A stretch of 64,000 nucleotides of DNA from assembly GCA_022702545.1 (NCBI GenBank), contig JAHRBC010000005.1, positions 1,116,001 through 1,180,000 on the forward strand. Reading direction: 5' to 3'. Below are positions 11,122-24,599 of the stretch, one piece after another. Position numbers and translations under genes: made by a program. Source of the stretch: Phycomyces nitens. Lineage: Eukaryota; Mucoromycota; Mucoromycetes; Mucorales; Phycomycetaceae. Numbering within the stretch: position 1 is the first letter of the stretch; every line of letters begins with the position of its first letter. The notes under the pieces were generated by a model. It was given only the letters and a program-made list of their open reading frames with translations. It was not told where the DNA came from and did not search any database.

Positions 11122-12640
11122 GACAAGATTCACAAAGCTACTCGAGGCAATGATGTCAAAGAGAAATTAGTCATTAGCTTCTTGACCTCATTGGGATTCC
11201 ATTCTGAAATGATGAATCTTTTTTGTTTTTGTTTTCTAAATAAACATACAGTTTAGCCAGACAGAATAGTGATATTTTACACAAAGAGACAAACTCTAAC
11301 CCATTCAAACCAGCAGTATATTTTGGTTTTGGTATGTGGTGCTTGTGGCCATGGTCAAAACAATCACCAAATTTGGACATCTATTGTCCCTCACAGGGAA
11401 AAAAAATAATGGCTGTCCAATTGGCAAAAATATTGGAAAATGGATTGAGCCTTGCAAGATTATGCTTTAGTTGTTTCTATGGTTGCGAGCACAAGTTTTA
11501 TATCTTGCAAATATATATTTTATTTATTTAATAGTAAAATTCAATACCACGTATATATATATATATATCAATGAGATTTTAAATGACTGTAAATAAAAAG
11601 GGCTTTTCATTGGTAATTAGATTGAGGTTTTTCTTTGATATCAAGTTGTCTTGCATGCCTGTTACTAACCTAGACCGTTTCTTTAATATCACAATTAAAG
11701 GGAGAAAATGAATAATGTAGATTTTTCACAAGTATCAATAATTTATCATTGTATGAAATTTCCAACATACTAGACAACACTCAATTTATAAAGAAAAAAC
11801 AACTGGATAATCACGGATCAGATCAAACCTTTTTTTGTTTTGTTTTGTTTTTGTTTTCAAAGAAGTCTTTGCAACTGAATTGTATGAAAACATTGCATCT
11901 CAAAGACAATAAAGATGACTTTAAAAATCATTAAAACACCGAATGATAAATGCGCAAAAATAAGTCTATCGAATCTTTAATTAATTTCATTTCAATTAAC
12001 CACATTCTTTTTTATTATTATTTCTGCCCAATTTCCGCAATACATTTTTTTGTATTTCAAAAGAACAAGAGTTTAATCCAATATTTTCTTTATCTTACCT
12101 AACAATATTGATGAATAGGATATGGAGAGTAACGGAGATTGATTAATCGCTACTTTTGTTGACAGATTATGCGATAATGTGCTACAATCTGCGCTCATTG
12201 TTTATCAAACCAGTTTCCATTGGATAGATGGAAACGGCGACGGAATAACCCAGAATTTACAACAACATCCTTGACTGCCTCAAAGTAAGAATTTGGTTCC
12301 ATGACGAATTCAATGAATCTAAAGGCATTTATCTACCAAAATTCTTTAAAGTCAACTATATATTAGTACGCTACTTCCGGGTTACAAGTTTGCTAGAGCA
12401 TAATATTACTCTCTAGTAGCTAAATAAGCTTTTGTCTTAATCTCCAAATGACATCTTTACAAAAGCTACCTTCGGATTCCCAATTGAATTCAGACGTCAC
12501 TAACTCTTACGTATGCCACTTGCGAGTTGTGCACAAGGTGCAATTAGCACAGCGAAAAGGGAGAGGAACAAGGACGCGCACAAGCTAAAAAAAAAGTGGA
12601 AGGACTGAAAGATAGTCTTTTTTTATTATTCTTAACCACA
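11122..12640. other. Long AT-rich intergenic region
   Basis: About 1.5 kb between the unknown gene and RPN3. AT-rich, with a TA repeat near 11555-11570 and poly-T runs. No gene supported; short open frames lack splice support and biased composition. Confidence 0.55.
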
Positions 12641-14654
12641 ATGGCAAACACAGAATCCAAGAAGGAAACCAAAGACCAGGTCGATGCCATGGATATCGTT
12701 GAGGATGAAGAAGCCAAGCAGCTCCGTCTGACAAAGGAGACAAATCAGGCTGTGCTGTCGGGTAAAGAGTGGATTTACAAACGAGAGTCATCGGATTAGA
12801 TGGCTAATGGAATTCATAGAAATCAAGCGCAATTTTACACTCTTGGAGCGCGCAGTAGACACATTAGAATCACGCTTCACAACGCGCGTCCTGAGAACCC
12901 TGCCATCCATTCGCCGCCGTCTCACATCGTCTGTCTTGGCTCAAGTGATCTCTGAGACTTATGGTGCACGTAGGTGGCTAATAAATTTACTTGCGACATC
13001 TAAATATTGTATCTAGACGAGGAAGAGAAGAATGAATTGTTGAAATATCTTGGAGAGGTGAGTAAGAATTCAGGCACCATTTTTATTTTATTTTTTGGTT
13101 GCCAATGGTGATCCTGGATGGAAAGGATTTGGACTAAACTCTTTGCTCTGTTTAGAAATCGAGTAGCATGGAGGTTGATAGTTCGGCTGAGAAAAAGGGA
13201 TCGGTTCTTCCCGAAATCGATACCTATCTTCATTTGAATGTTTTGATCACTTTATTGGATAATAACGAGCTCAAGAAGGTTTGATTTTGGTGCAGAATGT
13301 GCAGAGGAAGACCAGGTATATTGATTTCAATTGTAGGGTATTGAGTTGGCAGACAAGACTGTCAAGAAGATGCTCTTGTTGAACCGCAGAACTCTTGATC
13401 AGTTGGCTGCCCGTGTGTATTTCTATCATGCACGCTTCTATGAATTGACAGGTCGTCTTGCTGAGATCAGACCGTGAGTCCTGTTATATATATACTACTT
13501 TATATTTCTAACAATATTCCATTGGCATAAAATATAGTCTTCAGTTGGCTGCTCATCGAACAGCTACCCTGAGACACGATGACGAGACTCAGGTAAATAA
13601 ACATATCCAACGATGTAAAGTGTTTGGCAAAAGGGACTAACAAGATCTTTTTTTATTGTTATTAAAAAAATGATAGGCTACTCTGTTGAACTTGCTCTTG
13701 AGAAACTACTTTGTGCACAACCTTTATGACCAAGCAGATAAGCTTGTATCAAAGTGTGCATTCTCTGAGAATGCAGGAAACAACCAGGCTGCCCGCTATG
13801 CTTACTACCTGGGACGTATCAAGGCTCTTCAGCTTGACTATACCTCTGCCCATACTTATCTGACACAGGCCATTCGAAAGGCCCCTCAAAACAACATCAC
13901 TGCCGGCTTCCAACAGACTGTCAACAAATTCTTTATTGTCGTCCAACTGTTGATGGGAGAGATCCCCGAGCGCTCTCTCTTCAGACAGCCCATCCTCAAG
14001 AAGGCCTTGGCCCCATATCTCCACATCACTCAAGGTAATAAAGATATATAGATATTTGGTCTAGAAAACTTAGGGTTTCCTCTGTAGCTGTTCGCATCGG
14101 TGACCTCAGCAAGTTCCAAGAGTGCCTGGCTCAATTTGATGCCGTTTTCAAAAAGGACAAGACCTTTACCCTTATCCTTCGTCTGCGCCACAATGTCATC
14201 AAGACTGGCATTCGTATGATCAGTCTCTCGTACTCAAAGATCTCCCTGAGAGACATCTGTATCCGTCTCCACCTGGACAGCGAAGAGGATGCCGAGTTTA
14301 TTGTTGCAAAGGCCATTAGAGATGGTGTCATTGATGCCACTCTGGACCACAGCAGAGGCTTCATGAAGAGCAAGGTAAGCCAAACTACCCTTTTTTTTTT
14401 ACAATTATCCTAATCCCGTTGTATAGGAAATCCTTGACATATACTCTACAAATGAGCCCCAACACGCTTTCCACCAGCGTATCAGCTTCTGCTTGAACCT
14501 CCACAACGAGGCAGTCAAGGCCATGCGTTTCCCTCTGGATGCCCACAGAAAGGAACTTGCTAGTGCAGAGGAAGCAAGAGAAAGAGAGCGTGAGTTGGCC
14601 CAGGAAATCGCCGAGGGTGATCTTGATGAAGATAACGACATGGCTGATTATTAA
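12641..14654 (+). CDS. RPN3: 26S proteasome regulatory subunit Rpn3 (PSMD3)
   Basis: Non-ATPase lid subunit of the 19S regulatory particle. Nine exons fit: 12641-12761, 12820-12969, 13017-13057, 13156-13278, 13337-13473, 13538-13592, 13677-14034, 14088-14374 and 14427-14654. After an acidic/Lys N-terminus the family core appears: [60 protein letters not shown] (TPR-like helices), then the PCI domain ([38 protein letters not shown], and [20 protein letters not shown]). The acidic tail ([13 protein letters not shown]) is typical. Exon 2 could instead end six bases earlier at 12963; I preferred the GTAGGT donor. Confidence 0.95.
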
Positions 14655-14952
14655 AGCATACAACTTTTACAAAGTCTTCCATTCAATAATAATAGTAATA
14701 AAAACATTATCAAATCTTTTTTGCTTCTTGTTATAAAACAAACCAAACGAGGTTTTTAAGATTTTTTTTGTTTGTAAAATGATGTTGAAAGATACGCCCC
14801 CCCTGGAACAAAAGCATGCTATATATATATATACATGTATATAGTAGGATATAAACCTCTTTTCTTACACTGTCAATCTTGAGCACAATAAGTTCATTCA
14901 AATCAAACGCAAATATAAAAAAGCATGGGGGGAAGCTGTCGGAAACTCCATT
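14655..14952. other. Convergent 3' spacer
   Basis: Between the RPN3 stop and the stop of the opposing SR gene. Contains a short TA repeat (about 14819-14831) and nothing coding. Confidence 0.6.
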
Positions 14953-16251
14953 CTAATCTCTCTCAACACTCTTAACACTACCAGCAGGCGATCTGGAACG
15001 GCTTCTAGAGTAAGAGCGTTCACGTCTGACAGAGCGCTCACGGCTGACATCTCTGGATCTTTCATGGCTCAAGTCTCTAGGAGGGGATCTTCTGTTATCC
15101 TCGGTCTTGATGTCATCCATCTTATCATCCTCATCACGACGGCTAGAGGATCTACGAGGAGAGCGGGAACGCGAGACAGAAGGAGAACGGGAACGCGAGC
15201 GGGAGGGCGAAGGCGAGCGATCACGACGCGAAGAGCGACGACGAGGAGAGCGGGAACGGGAAGGAGAACGGGAGCGCGATCTACGGCTAGAAGAGCGGTT
15301 GCCGGTATCCTACACATACAATAAATAATAATTATTATTGTCGAAAAAGGGCGTATTACTGATGTAACACAGCCTAATGTCAATCAATTATTCCTCCTAC
15401 CTCACGAAGAGAGATACGTTGGCCGTTGAGCTCACTGTCATCCATCTTGCGAAGAGCATACTCCATATCGGAGCGCTGTGCAAACTCAACAACACTGAAT
15501 CATGGTTATTTTAATAAGTTCAAGTAAGAGTCTCGGGACGTACCCTTCACCAGGACGGCCTCTGATCACGTCAGCAAAGGTGACCTCGCCAGCTTTACGC
15601 ATTAAATCTTTAAGATCCTATCAGAATATCCGACCACAATTGGAGCAGAGACGGAAGAACCCAAGGAGAGGGAATGTTTAGATTGCTGGCCAATAGAGAA
15701 GGGGAAGGAGACTTCGGGTAGAGTGGACAAGGGGGGGAAGCACCGGAGTAGACATTTGTCCTCTTGGCCGGAAATGAACTCGTACCTGCCACGGGGTTCC
15801 AGAGGGGATATTGTCAACCAACAAACGGTAACGGGACTTTCTGCTGTTTTCGTCAACAGGAGCAGTAAAACTGCGAGTGAATATGGTTGCGAATATAATC
15901 TTAAAGAGGTGTGAAGTCAAAGTGCATTGCTCACCGTTCACTGCCACGGCCATCGCCGCCCTCGCGACCACGGCGAGTGCCGCGGGCCAATTCAACAATC
16001 AATCTACAAAGATTGAGTTAGATGTGCAATCTATACAGATGTCTACAAACTGTATACCTTTCGCCAAGGAAGTCTTTTCCATGGAAATCATAAACAACGT
16101 CTTCGGCATCGCGAGAATCTCTAAATTCAACAAAGCCAAAACCGCTTTTGATGTTGATTTCGCGAATTTCGCCATAGCCCTTGAAAAGACGTTCTAAATC
16201 ACGACTTCTTGCATCGCGTGCAAGACGACCAACGAATACTCGGGAAGACAT
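14953..16251 (-). CDS. SR splicing factor with two RRMs (SRSF4/5/6, Srp2-like)
   Basis: Serine/arginine-rich pre-mRNA splicing factor. Six exons: 16251-16058, 16003-15935, 15870-15786, 15617-15544, 15494-15411 and 15309-14953. RRM1 begins MSSRVFVGRLARDARSRDLE (RNP2 VFVGRL) and carries RNP1 as SGFGFVEF. A Gly/Arg linker (ARGTRRGREGGDGRGSE) leads to RRM2, which starts YRLLVDNIPSGTPWQDLKDL. That is the SR-specific pseudo-RRM: the usual invariant SWQDLKD heptapeptide appears here as PWQDLKD. The last exon is an RS domain with a Lys/Asp-rich interruption, ending SVKSVERD. It resembles animal SRSF4/5/6 and S. pombe Srp2. One intron sits within the SWQDLKD-like motif. Confidence 0.9.
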
Positions 16252-17077
16252 GATTAAGATGATGGTAATACGAAAGGAATAACGCCAGGTCGTCTTTTGT
16301 TTGGCTATACCAAGAACGGATTTCTGCCCCGGCGACTCAGCCACTCCACTCCCTGTCACACAGAAAACGGAAAATATATATATAAAAAAAAAGGTGATTT
16401 AAAATAAAGCAGACAAGAATGAAATTTTGTCATTTTCATTCGACACTAGACTTGGTTATTCAAGCAAAAAGAATACGGTTATATATATATTTAGGCTGTC
16501 CTTTGGGTAGAATGGCCAATTAATACATGTTGGAGATTATAAGAGAGTAATTTAGACCCAATCTTTACAAGTCTTGTTAAATGGTCCTGAGGGATAATTA
16601 GCAATAGTCAAAATATACATTTTTATTATTTCCAGTGTTACTGGAAACGTATTTTTAGAAAAGAATCAAGAAAGTAACAAGGAATAAATACCTTTTTCAA
16701 ATATAATAAAAGCATATAAACTCGAAACTAGCTATTCTTGTTCAGTGTATTTTATATCAGAAATCTTGATGTCAAAAGTCAAAAGTCAAACCCTCGAGTA
16801 TCAATATCATCTTGATACTGGTTGGGTTCCATAGTAATCAAAAATCTACAATATTCAAACAATATCCCAGAAACTTTTTTGATATTTAAATTTGATCGTA
16901 TCATGTATATATATATATAATATAATATCGATTATTTATTTATTTTTTTAAAAGAAAAAAGCATTTGGTCAAAGGCTAGCCAGTTTAATAATAATAACTA
17001 AATGTAAAAAGAGAAAAAAGAAATAGTGAGCGAGTGGAAGGTGTTAATTTAACAAAAAGTCTATCTTTCTGTATAAT
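16252..17077. other. Intergenic region, AT-rich
   Basis: About 0.8 kb between the SR gene start and the BLM10 stop. Contains TA repeats near 16483-16491 and 16907-16928 and poly-A/T runs; no coding signal. Confidence 0.6.
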
Positions 17078-20000
17078 CTAAGCATAGTATGAGGGAGAAA
17101 TCAGCATATCGCTCAGCATAGACAACTGGTCTTCAGTGAATTTGTTCATGTCTTCATGCCAGGCATCAGAGTGAGTGCGTCTGAAATCAGAGAATGTCTT
17201 GCGTACAGTTGACTAGAAACAATTTACATTAATACATTCCAATGGCCAAGGTTAATCAGGTTGTTTTCTTACTTGGATTTCGGCTGGATCAGACATGCAT
17301 CCTGCCAGCTCACACAGAACGAGTGGCATCCACTTGGGCACTTCATAAGGAAACGCATTCACCAGACAAGAGAGACCAAGTACACCGGCATGCTTCTTGA
17401 GCATTGCTTCTGCAAATCCAGCAGGCTCAATGACCTTTCCAGTCGTTGGGTGTCTTCTTCTCTTTGGAAGTCTGGTATCCAATTGAGACGAAAACCGTTT
17501 TCTCAGAGAATCGATTGCGTCTCTCTGAGAACATCTAACCAGACCACCCAATGTAACGGCTGCCATTTGTCGTACCTATATCATTGATTATATACACTTG
17601 AGCATCAAATTGGCAACGTATAAACAAGATCATTTACCTCAATTTGAGGATCAAGTAGCATTGCACTTATTATTTCCATAATACGCAGGATCTGATCTCC
17701 ATCCATAACAAACAAGTGTTTAAAGAAGAATATCTGCAACACTGGCAAGGCACGGATTCTGATATGCCAGCTAGAAGAGGTCTTGAGAATATCAATAAAC
17801 TCCTGGATCAATTGGGGCACCATTGAGGGAGGATATGACAATTGAGCCATCAAATGCAAAACGCGCGTTGCCATTTGTTGCAGGTCTTGATCATCATTCA
17901 TTTCTTGCATTTTAAACAGACGGGGCATAAAAGGAAGAACGTATGGCAGTGTGCCTGCCACTCGCCAATGCTTGACAGCCTCATGAAGCCAACACAAAAC
18001 TATATCATCATATTTAGTTGCAAGATTACATCTTCATACCATATACAATATTCTACCTGTCTTGCTTGCATTGGTGTAATCACTGGAGCCCAATGTAGAG
18101 CTCTTCTCGGCCTCTTCCAGCCAGTGATCCAAGTGCCTAATGACATCCTTGATATGGTTCTCCTGGCCCTGCTCAGCCAACGAGAACGGCACATTGCCTA
18201 CACCATCCTGACCATCCCGTGCATTAGAGGCCATCAGAGCCTCAACGGAAGGAAGTCCTGGCACCCATTGGATCTGCATGATTTCATTGATATTTCCACC
18301 AATGACCTCGCGTACTTGCTTGTAAGGGTGCTGGAGATTGCAGAGATATGTTTCCAAGATATTGTCACTAAAGGGCAGCATACGCCACTTTAAGGAGGTC
18401 ATCAAGGTGCGTACAAGCAACAGCTTTCTAGATTCAGAAAATGCGGCATCAGAGGTAGGGTCAAATTCAGCTTTGAGAACCAGGTCAATCAGAGGACGAA
18501 TGCGTCTAGGATCATGGTCAGACTTTTTTTTAAAAACAAAAAGATGTTAATATCCATCAGCACTTCATTTGTATATTTTTCTTCTTATCACATACCGCAC
18601 AGCACCGTACAAAGCTCTCCCAATAAGTAAGTGAATCCGGTGTGATGCTAGAAAACGTCTTTTGGATTAATGGGACAAGCCATTTCCAGGTCTCTAGGGA
18701 TTTTGATATAGGCCAGTGCTTCATGCCTCGTACAAGTCCACCCAAGAGCTCTGCAGCTGCTCTCTGATGGTTCTTTTGATCAGACGCATTACACAACTCC
18801 TCAATTATGTCTTTGCAAGCTGCAAGTGGTCCATCTTGGAACGACTGGAATATGCTGCAGAATAGTCTTGCATGGGACATGGAAAACACATCTTCTTGGT
18901 TACGGCTAGTCTCTTGTGAGATATAGCCACTCATCTTTACCCAGTAATCAGCCGACAAGAATGCAGTCTTGAGTTCATCATACGCTTCTTGACTCTCTGG
19001 ATCTACCACAGGAGGTGTTTCATCTGTACAAACTTCATAGGCTTCATATGTCTTTGGCCAGACGTACCATCCTGTAGTTGTTCTGTCAACAAGGATACTA
19101 TAGAAGAAGAAGAAGAAAAAAACGCTCAACATGTTTTCCAATTTGAAATATTAGATGTCTAATTTTACCTTGACTTTGCGTTCTTCAAATCAACGTTCTG
19201 ACAAGAGGCTTCTAATAGCTTTTGGGACATGTGAAGATCGTTGCCATCCACGGAGATTATGTGCTTCAACGGGTTGCGAGTACTCTTGGTAATGAGCAAG
19301 TCTTGGTCACCTTTTGCAAACGTTCTTTGTTTGATATAGAGCAACAGTTGGGTTGTAGCCCCAACACCAATACGGCGCAAAGGAGGCAGCTCAGAAAGAG
19401 TGCACTTATTGGCAAACTCTGCAAGACCTGCTGTTGGAGCCATCTCAGGACGCAAAAAGAGCTCCAGGAAATTGGCAGCCATGGTCGCATATCGCCAATG
19501 AACCTTTTTGTCTTTCATGACAGCCAATAGTGATTGCATCAATTCATGGTAGGATTGTATCTGGTTTTGCTTTCTCTCGGTGACTCTGGACTCGAGTGCC
19601 TTTGTCTTTTGAGAAGAAATATCAAAAGGATACAGCTTTTCCAACGGAACATTAATGTTTGTAGATACAATGGCTCGGAAAGAGAATGTATTGTAATGCG
19701 ACACATAGTCTACAAACACTTTGCGAATGAGCTCTTGGATCGAGGGCTAAAGAACAAGGGTTAGTTACAAAGCTATATAAAAAAAGGACTCTATAAATAA
19801 TAATAACCTTGTCTTCATGTTGAGCTCTGCATATGGCCAGGACAAACATTGAGATGAACTTCCAATCACGCAAGCAGATCATCAATAGAGACTTGTGTGT
19901 TAACAAGTAAAGAGATCCCTTCATTCGGCTTGCACTGGTAGTCTTGTCGGCTACAAACAGAGAGTTTGAGCAAGGTTATTTTTCTCAAGGGATATATATT

Positions 20001-23000
20001 ATGGATACTTACTGTCATTCTTTTGTTCCAGGGCTTCAAGTATGGTAGGCATAATCATGTATTTTGCTCCCAAGAAGTACCGAGCCGAGGCACTAAGAGC
20101 ATTCTGGCTCATCCTGCACAAAGATTAAGAATAAATGCGGTCTATAGAAAAAGATACGTACTTTCTGATTTCTGCATATGAACTCAAGGACAGGTCAAGG
20201 ATATCCTGGAGTAAATTATCGTGGAATTCTGTTCGGACTCTTCCTTGGAAGTTCTGTCTGAGGCGGAGCAAGTGATGGTTATAAGCTCTACGGACTAATA
20301 CAAAATATTAAGCCATGCTTGCCCGACATTTGAACCATTCTATTGCTTTACCAAGTAGATTGCGAGGATATCGTTTATGACTCAAAGGAGTCTTTCCAAG
20401 GCCCTTTGCATAATTATATCCATTCTTGCTTCGCTCATACAGAGCCTTTTCAACACCACGTTCAGTCAAGAAAGCTCTGGTGATCTTGATGACAATCTTT
20501 ATACTCTCGACATCATCTTCACGGTGTGCCTTGAAGTAAAGAGCAATCTTGTGCAGTAATTCTCCAATATTTTTGCGAATAGATCGAGCCTTTTCGGTTC
20601 TTGGATCAGTACCAGTAAAGGCATAGCCAGCTACAAGTCTCTGGGCAGCCTTGAGGTTTACAATCTCTTCGATGCTACAAGATTTTGAATTAGAACCCGT
20701 AAAACGAGAATATATTAAAGAGTACCTTGCATCATTTGTTTCCGGTTTGCTTTCTTCGTCGATACCATCGTCCTTTACCATTGTAGAGCTTCCCATGACA
20801 CAGTTGCGAACAACTGCCAAATGTCTGCAAAATTCGTTGGTCAATTCATGAGTACTAGTCGGCTTGACTACGCTGGGATCGTTGCTGATCAGGTCCTCCA
20901 GACGTTTTAGGGAGGGTGTCAGGAAAACATCAAGAAACTCGAGTGCAAAGTTCTTCTCATCCTCGCTGGGAGTATGCCAGTCGATTGCAAGGTCTTTGGG
21001 GTCGCCGGGCTTTCCCCATAGCAAATGAGAATTGGCCATGAGATCTAGAGATCCAATTGTTTATATGTATATTTATATTTATATATTTTTGACCATTTGT
21101 TTGGTTATCAAACCTCTCTTTATCATTACCTTTATCATTCCACTCTTCTGGCTTAAGATTCCTAAAGTCCTTGGGGTAGGTTTCCAATAAACCCTTGAGA
21201 ACATTACGAAGGAACTTTCCTGTCCACATCACACCTCTGCGACTACGACACTTTGACACCATTTCAAGACCAATATCAATGATCTCTGTCTTATAGTTCA
21301 GGATCTCTGGACCCATCATGGAAACAACAGAGAACAGAATATTCTGGTTCCAGTGCAAAGTCGAATCTGATTGAATAGGATTTGAAGAAGCCGAATTGGT
21401 AATTGTTGAGGATGCGCCATAGTCAAGTTCGGTCCTAATATTAGCGATACAGAGTGGAATGAAATGTTTGGCTGCCTTTTTGACATTTGCAGATGTAATC
21501 GAATCGCACAACAATCCAGTCGTACGCACTGCATTGGGAATAACCTGATCATTAACAAACTCAACCACCATTCTCAATGCCAGATCATACAAGTCATCCG
21601 ACAATTGCCCAAACACCACATCGCACGCATGTAAAAGCATTTGAGTAACACCAGCCTCCATAGCACCACCCTGTTTTTTTCGGTCATGCTGGGGCAAATT
21701 GTCAAAAATGGTAAATACTCTTCTTAAGAACTTGGCAAGCCATTCTTCGAATTGGGCTGTTGTTGCCTTGCAGAGTTGATCTTCTACTTCACGAGGGAGT
21801 TCTTTCTCCTGATCCTCGCCATCAATGTCCATTCCGTCGTAATTCGATTCGCCATCGACAGCAGGGTTATAATAAGTGTTTCCATCTGTCAAGTCTCGAA
21901 TAGGAACACTCATGACAGCAGTTGCGATAAACATCAGAGCACCCATGGCTTTCATAGGATCATTCATGTCGATACCAGGTGTAGCCAAATGAAGCAGAGG
22001 TAACAAGTGCTTTCCACCGGCCGGGTAGTGGTCGCGTGAAAGCATTGGGAGTGCAATATCAGCAAGGATACTAAGTGCGCTTGCTGTTCTATGTGTCTAT
22101 AGGATTGGTGTCTATTAGTGCCCCATAAAGAACCAATTCAAGCTATTATTATTATTTACCTCGGTCAATGTCTCGAGAGAAGGGTAGATCCGTTCAAGCA
22201 AGCCAGGAAAGATCAATGTAGGTTCAAGCCCTTTAAATCAATAGTCATGTCTGTCAGTAGGCAACAATAAAAACAGTTTGGTAGTCTTACAAGACAAATA
22301 GGTAAGTGTAGATTGACTTGCTCCGACTGTATAGTGGTCTTTGCCAAACATGCTGAGATAGATTACAGGTCGAAGGATCAATACAAACTCTCTGCGGAGG
22401 GCTGGGGTCAATCTACGCTCGACGGGTGTATTGCAATCGTCCTCTCTTTCTAAAAGATACTTAACGCTTTAATATCCACCCATATACCAATAGTACCCCC
22501 CAAACACCCAAATTACCTTGCTTCCATCGCTTCAAGAATTCAGAAGACAAATGGCAAGCGAATACGGCAAGAGGATAAGACCAAGATCCGTGGTTAGACG
22601 GGTGGTAGTAAAGCTCAATAGCCTGAATTAGTTCTCCAAGACAAGAGAGAGTAAAAGATGTCTCTGTGCCGTTTTGTTTTTCGGGAAACATTGTATAGAC
22701 CATCAGACGGGCCAAGGATTTGAATTTTTCCTAACACAAATATCTGTTTAGTATTCTATAAATTCTAATAAAAAAAACTACTGGTTCACTTACTGGTTTT
22801 CTTCTAAGGAACAGCGAGTTTCCTGCTCTAATGTCCACCTTGAGTCCATTGTTTCCATAACCTGTCGTTCCACCTCCTGCACCACCACCACCTAGACTAC
22901 CATCACGACTTCCGACCGGTAAATTCATCATTCGTAGACAGACTGTAAATATCGTCTTGATCTGCTGTTTTGTAAAGAGTCCAATGTCCTGACAGTCTGT

Positions 23001-23978
23001 TGTGTCCGTATTATGTTCTGCAATGCGTGATATCAGGTCGGTAAACTGTGCATCATACGTAGTAGAGCATGTAAAAATAGACCACATTGAGAAGATGGTT
23101 GGTATATAAGCTTTGGGTGTCATGGCTGCATTCGAGAGTGGTTTGTGGGTGATTGAATGCTTTGGTACGACCACTGGAAGGAACAAGACGATATAGCCTT
23201 GGGCCAAAATGGCACCAGAAATCGAATGTGTTGTGAATTTTGGCAGGAATTCGTCCAGGATTTCCTGGGTAGCCGAGGCCTCAAAAAATCTCTGGCAATG
23301 CTCCACAAGGCGTAAAACAGAACCCATGTGTTTACTGTCACCAATAAAGGTTTAGCCATCTACCTTTATGATGATGTCTACTTACGATTCTGAGATGAGT
23401 GTTCTCTGTCGTGATTTGGGAAAGATTGATTTGTCAATGCGCTCATACAATGGCCTCCATGGCAATGTCAAGTCTTCTGGACCAAGTCGTTTTGTCTTTC
23501 TATGTTTCTATTAGAAAGAACCATACAAATGGCAAACAACCTTTGAACTGTACCTTATCAGGCGTACACATATATTTGCCCACAATTCGACCAGGGCAGT
23601 GTCCATTCCAGGGGCAATTGTCAATTCAAACATGATTTTTGCTAGATTAGCTCGAACATCTCGAGGAAGAGCATGCTTCATGTCCAAATAACTAGACAAT
23701 TGTCAGATTTCAAAATGTCTTGATCCTGGCGATCTGTATTATTACCTGCACAGACGCCTTGTCCAGGCAACAACCCCTGATTGGTAGTCCTGGGCTCTAA
23801 CTGCGATTGCTAAATTGGTGGAAATTGTGTCTAGCCATTGCTCTGCCTCTCCACCGAGTAAATTAGCATAAGGCAAAGCCTGGCTATAATACATTGTGTG
23901 ATGACTATCGTCATCTATGACAGACTGAGGTATGGACACAGTGGTCCTGTTCCCGCTTGTTGTTTTCGATTTTTGCAT
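17078..23978 (-). CDS. BLM10: Proteasome activator Blm10/PA200 (PSME4)
   Basis: Very large HEAT-repeat protein that caps the 20S proteasome. The gene covers 6.9 kb with many small introns; large coding blocks include 23978-23750, 23330-22790, 22040-21120, 21040-20310, 19720-19165, 19070-18600 and 17990-17630. Recognisable segments include [20 protein letters not shown] near the N-terminus, the long [25 protein letters not shown] middle, and the C-terminal HEAT region ([40 protein letters not shown]). The protein ends [11 protein letters not shown]: the last three residues YYA form the HbYX motif that docks into the 20S alpha-ring pocket. The start is set at the first ATG before the first recognisable block; an in-frame extension toward 24223 is possible. 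Confidence 0.93.
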
Positions 23979-24599
23979 AGAAACGCACCGCGTGTAAAGT
24001 GAATGCAATGCGTAACAAAAGAGAGAGTTACAAGGAGTTTGGCCTTTTTTATACAGGCCCACTCCGCATGACTTCTTTCATAAAAAATATGACGCGTACT
24101 GCCAGATTCGTCATCCTTTGATAGTCCTAGATTTAAATGTAGTATATTCGCTAAGCATACATGGGGTGCATGGAAAAATAAGTAACCGGATATGTTTGTA
24201 TGAGCTGCGGTTGCAAGTGGCATTTCTGTTTCTTTCTTTCTTTTTTTAGGTGTCTAAAGAGGTTTGTGGAGAATTGTTTATCCTTTTGCCATCAATGTCC
24301 GGCCATTGTTAGCAGTTATGGTTTGTATTTATCATTGTTCGCAATCCGGGTATAGAAGGTTTGAAATGCCTAAAATGCTTCAATTTGAAGAACATGTTTT
24401 TGTTTTTCCAAAAAAGCCATTTTATCTCAATGTCGCCCCATATTTCAAGTGGCAGAAATGTTTGATGAATATTAATGATGTATTGGAAAGGTGCCAAGAG
24501 TGTGTGTGTGTGTGTGTGTCTGTCTGTTTGTCTGTCTGTATGTACGTATGTGTGTATGTGTGTATATATGGATAACAAAGGCTTCTCTAATTTTACCTG
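23979..24599. other. Spacer with TG-rich simple repeat
   Basis: Between the BLM10 start and the DPP III stop on the same strand. Contains a degenerate TG/TCTG/TATG repeat (about 24498-24570). Otherwise no coding signal. Confidence 0.6.
24498..24570. repeat. (TG)n/(TCTG)n microsatellite
   Basis: Alternating TG dinucleotides followed by TCTG and TATG variants over about 70 bp. Confidence 0.85.

Noticed and set aside
15064..15324. Arg/Thr/Ala-rich plus-strand frame over the RS domain
   Set aside because: A shadow of the SR-protein RS repeats on the minus strand.
24284..24293. TTTTGCCATC resembling a proteasome-associated control element upstream of BLM10
   Set aside because: One mismatch to the reverse complement of the yeast GGTGGCAAA element and about 300 bp from the start. 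RPN3 has only a weaker match near 12513-12521, so chance is likely.
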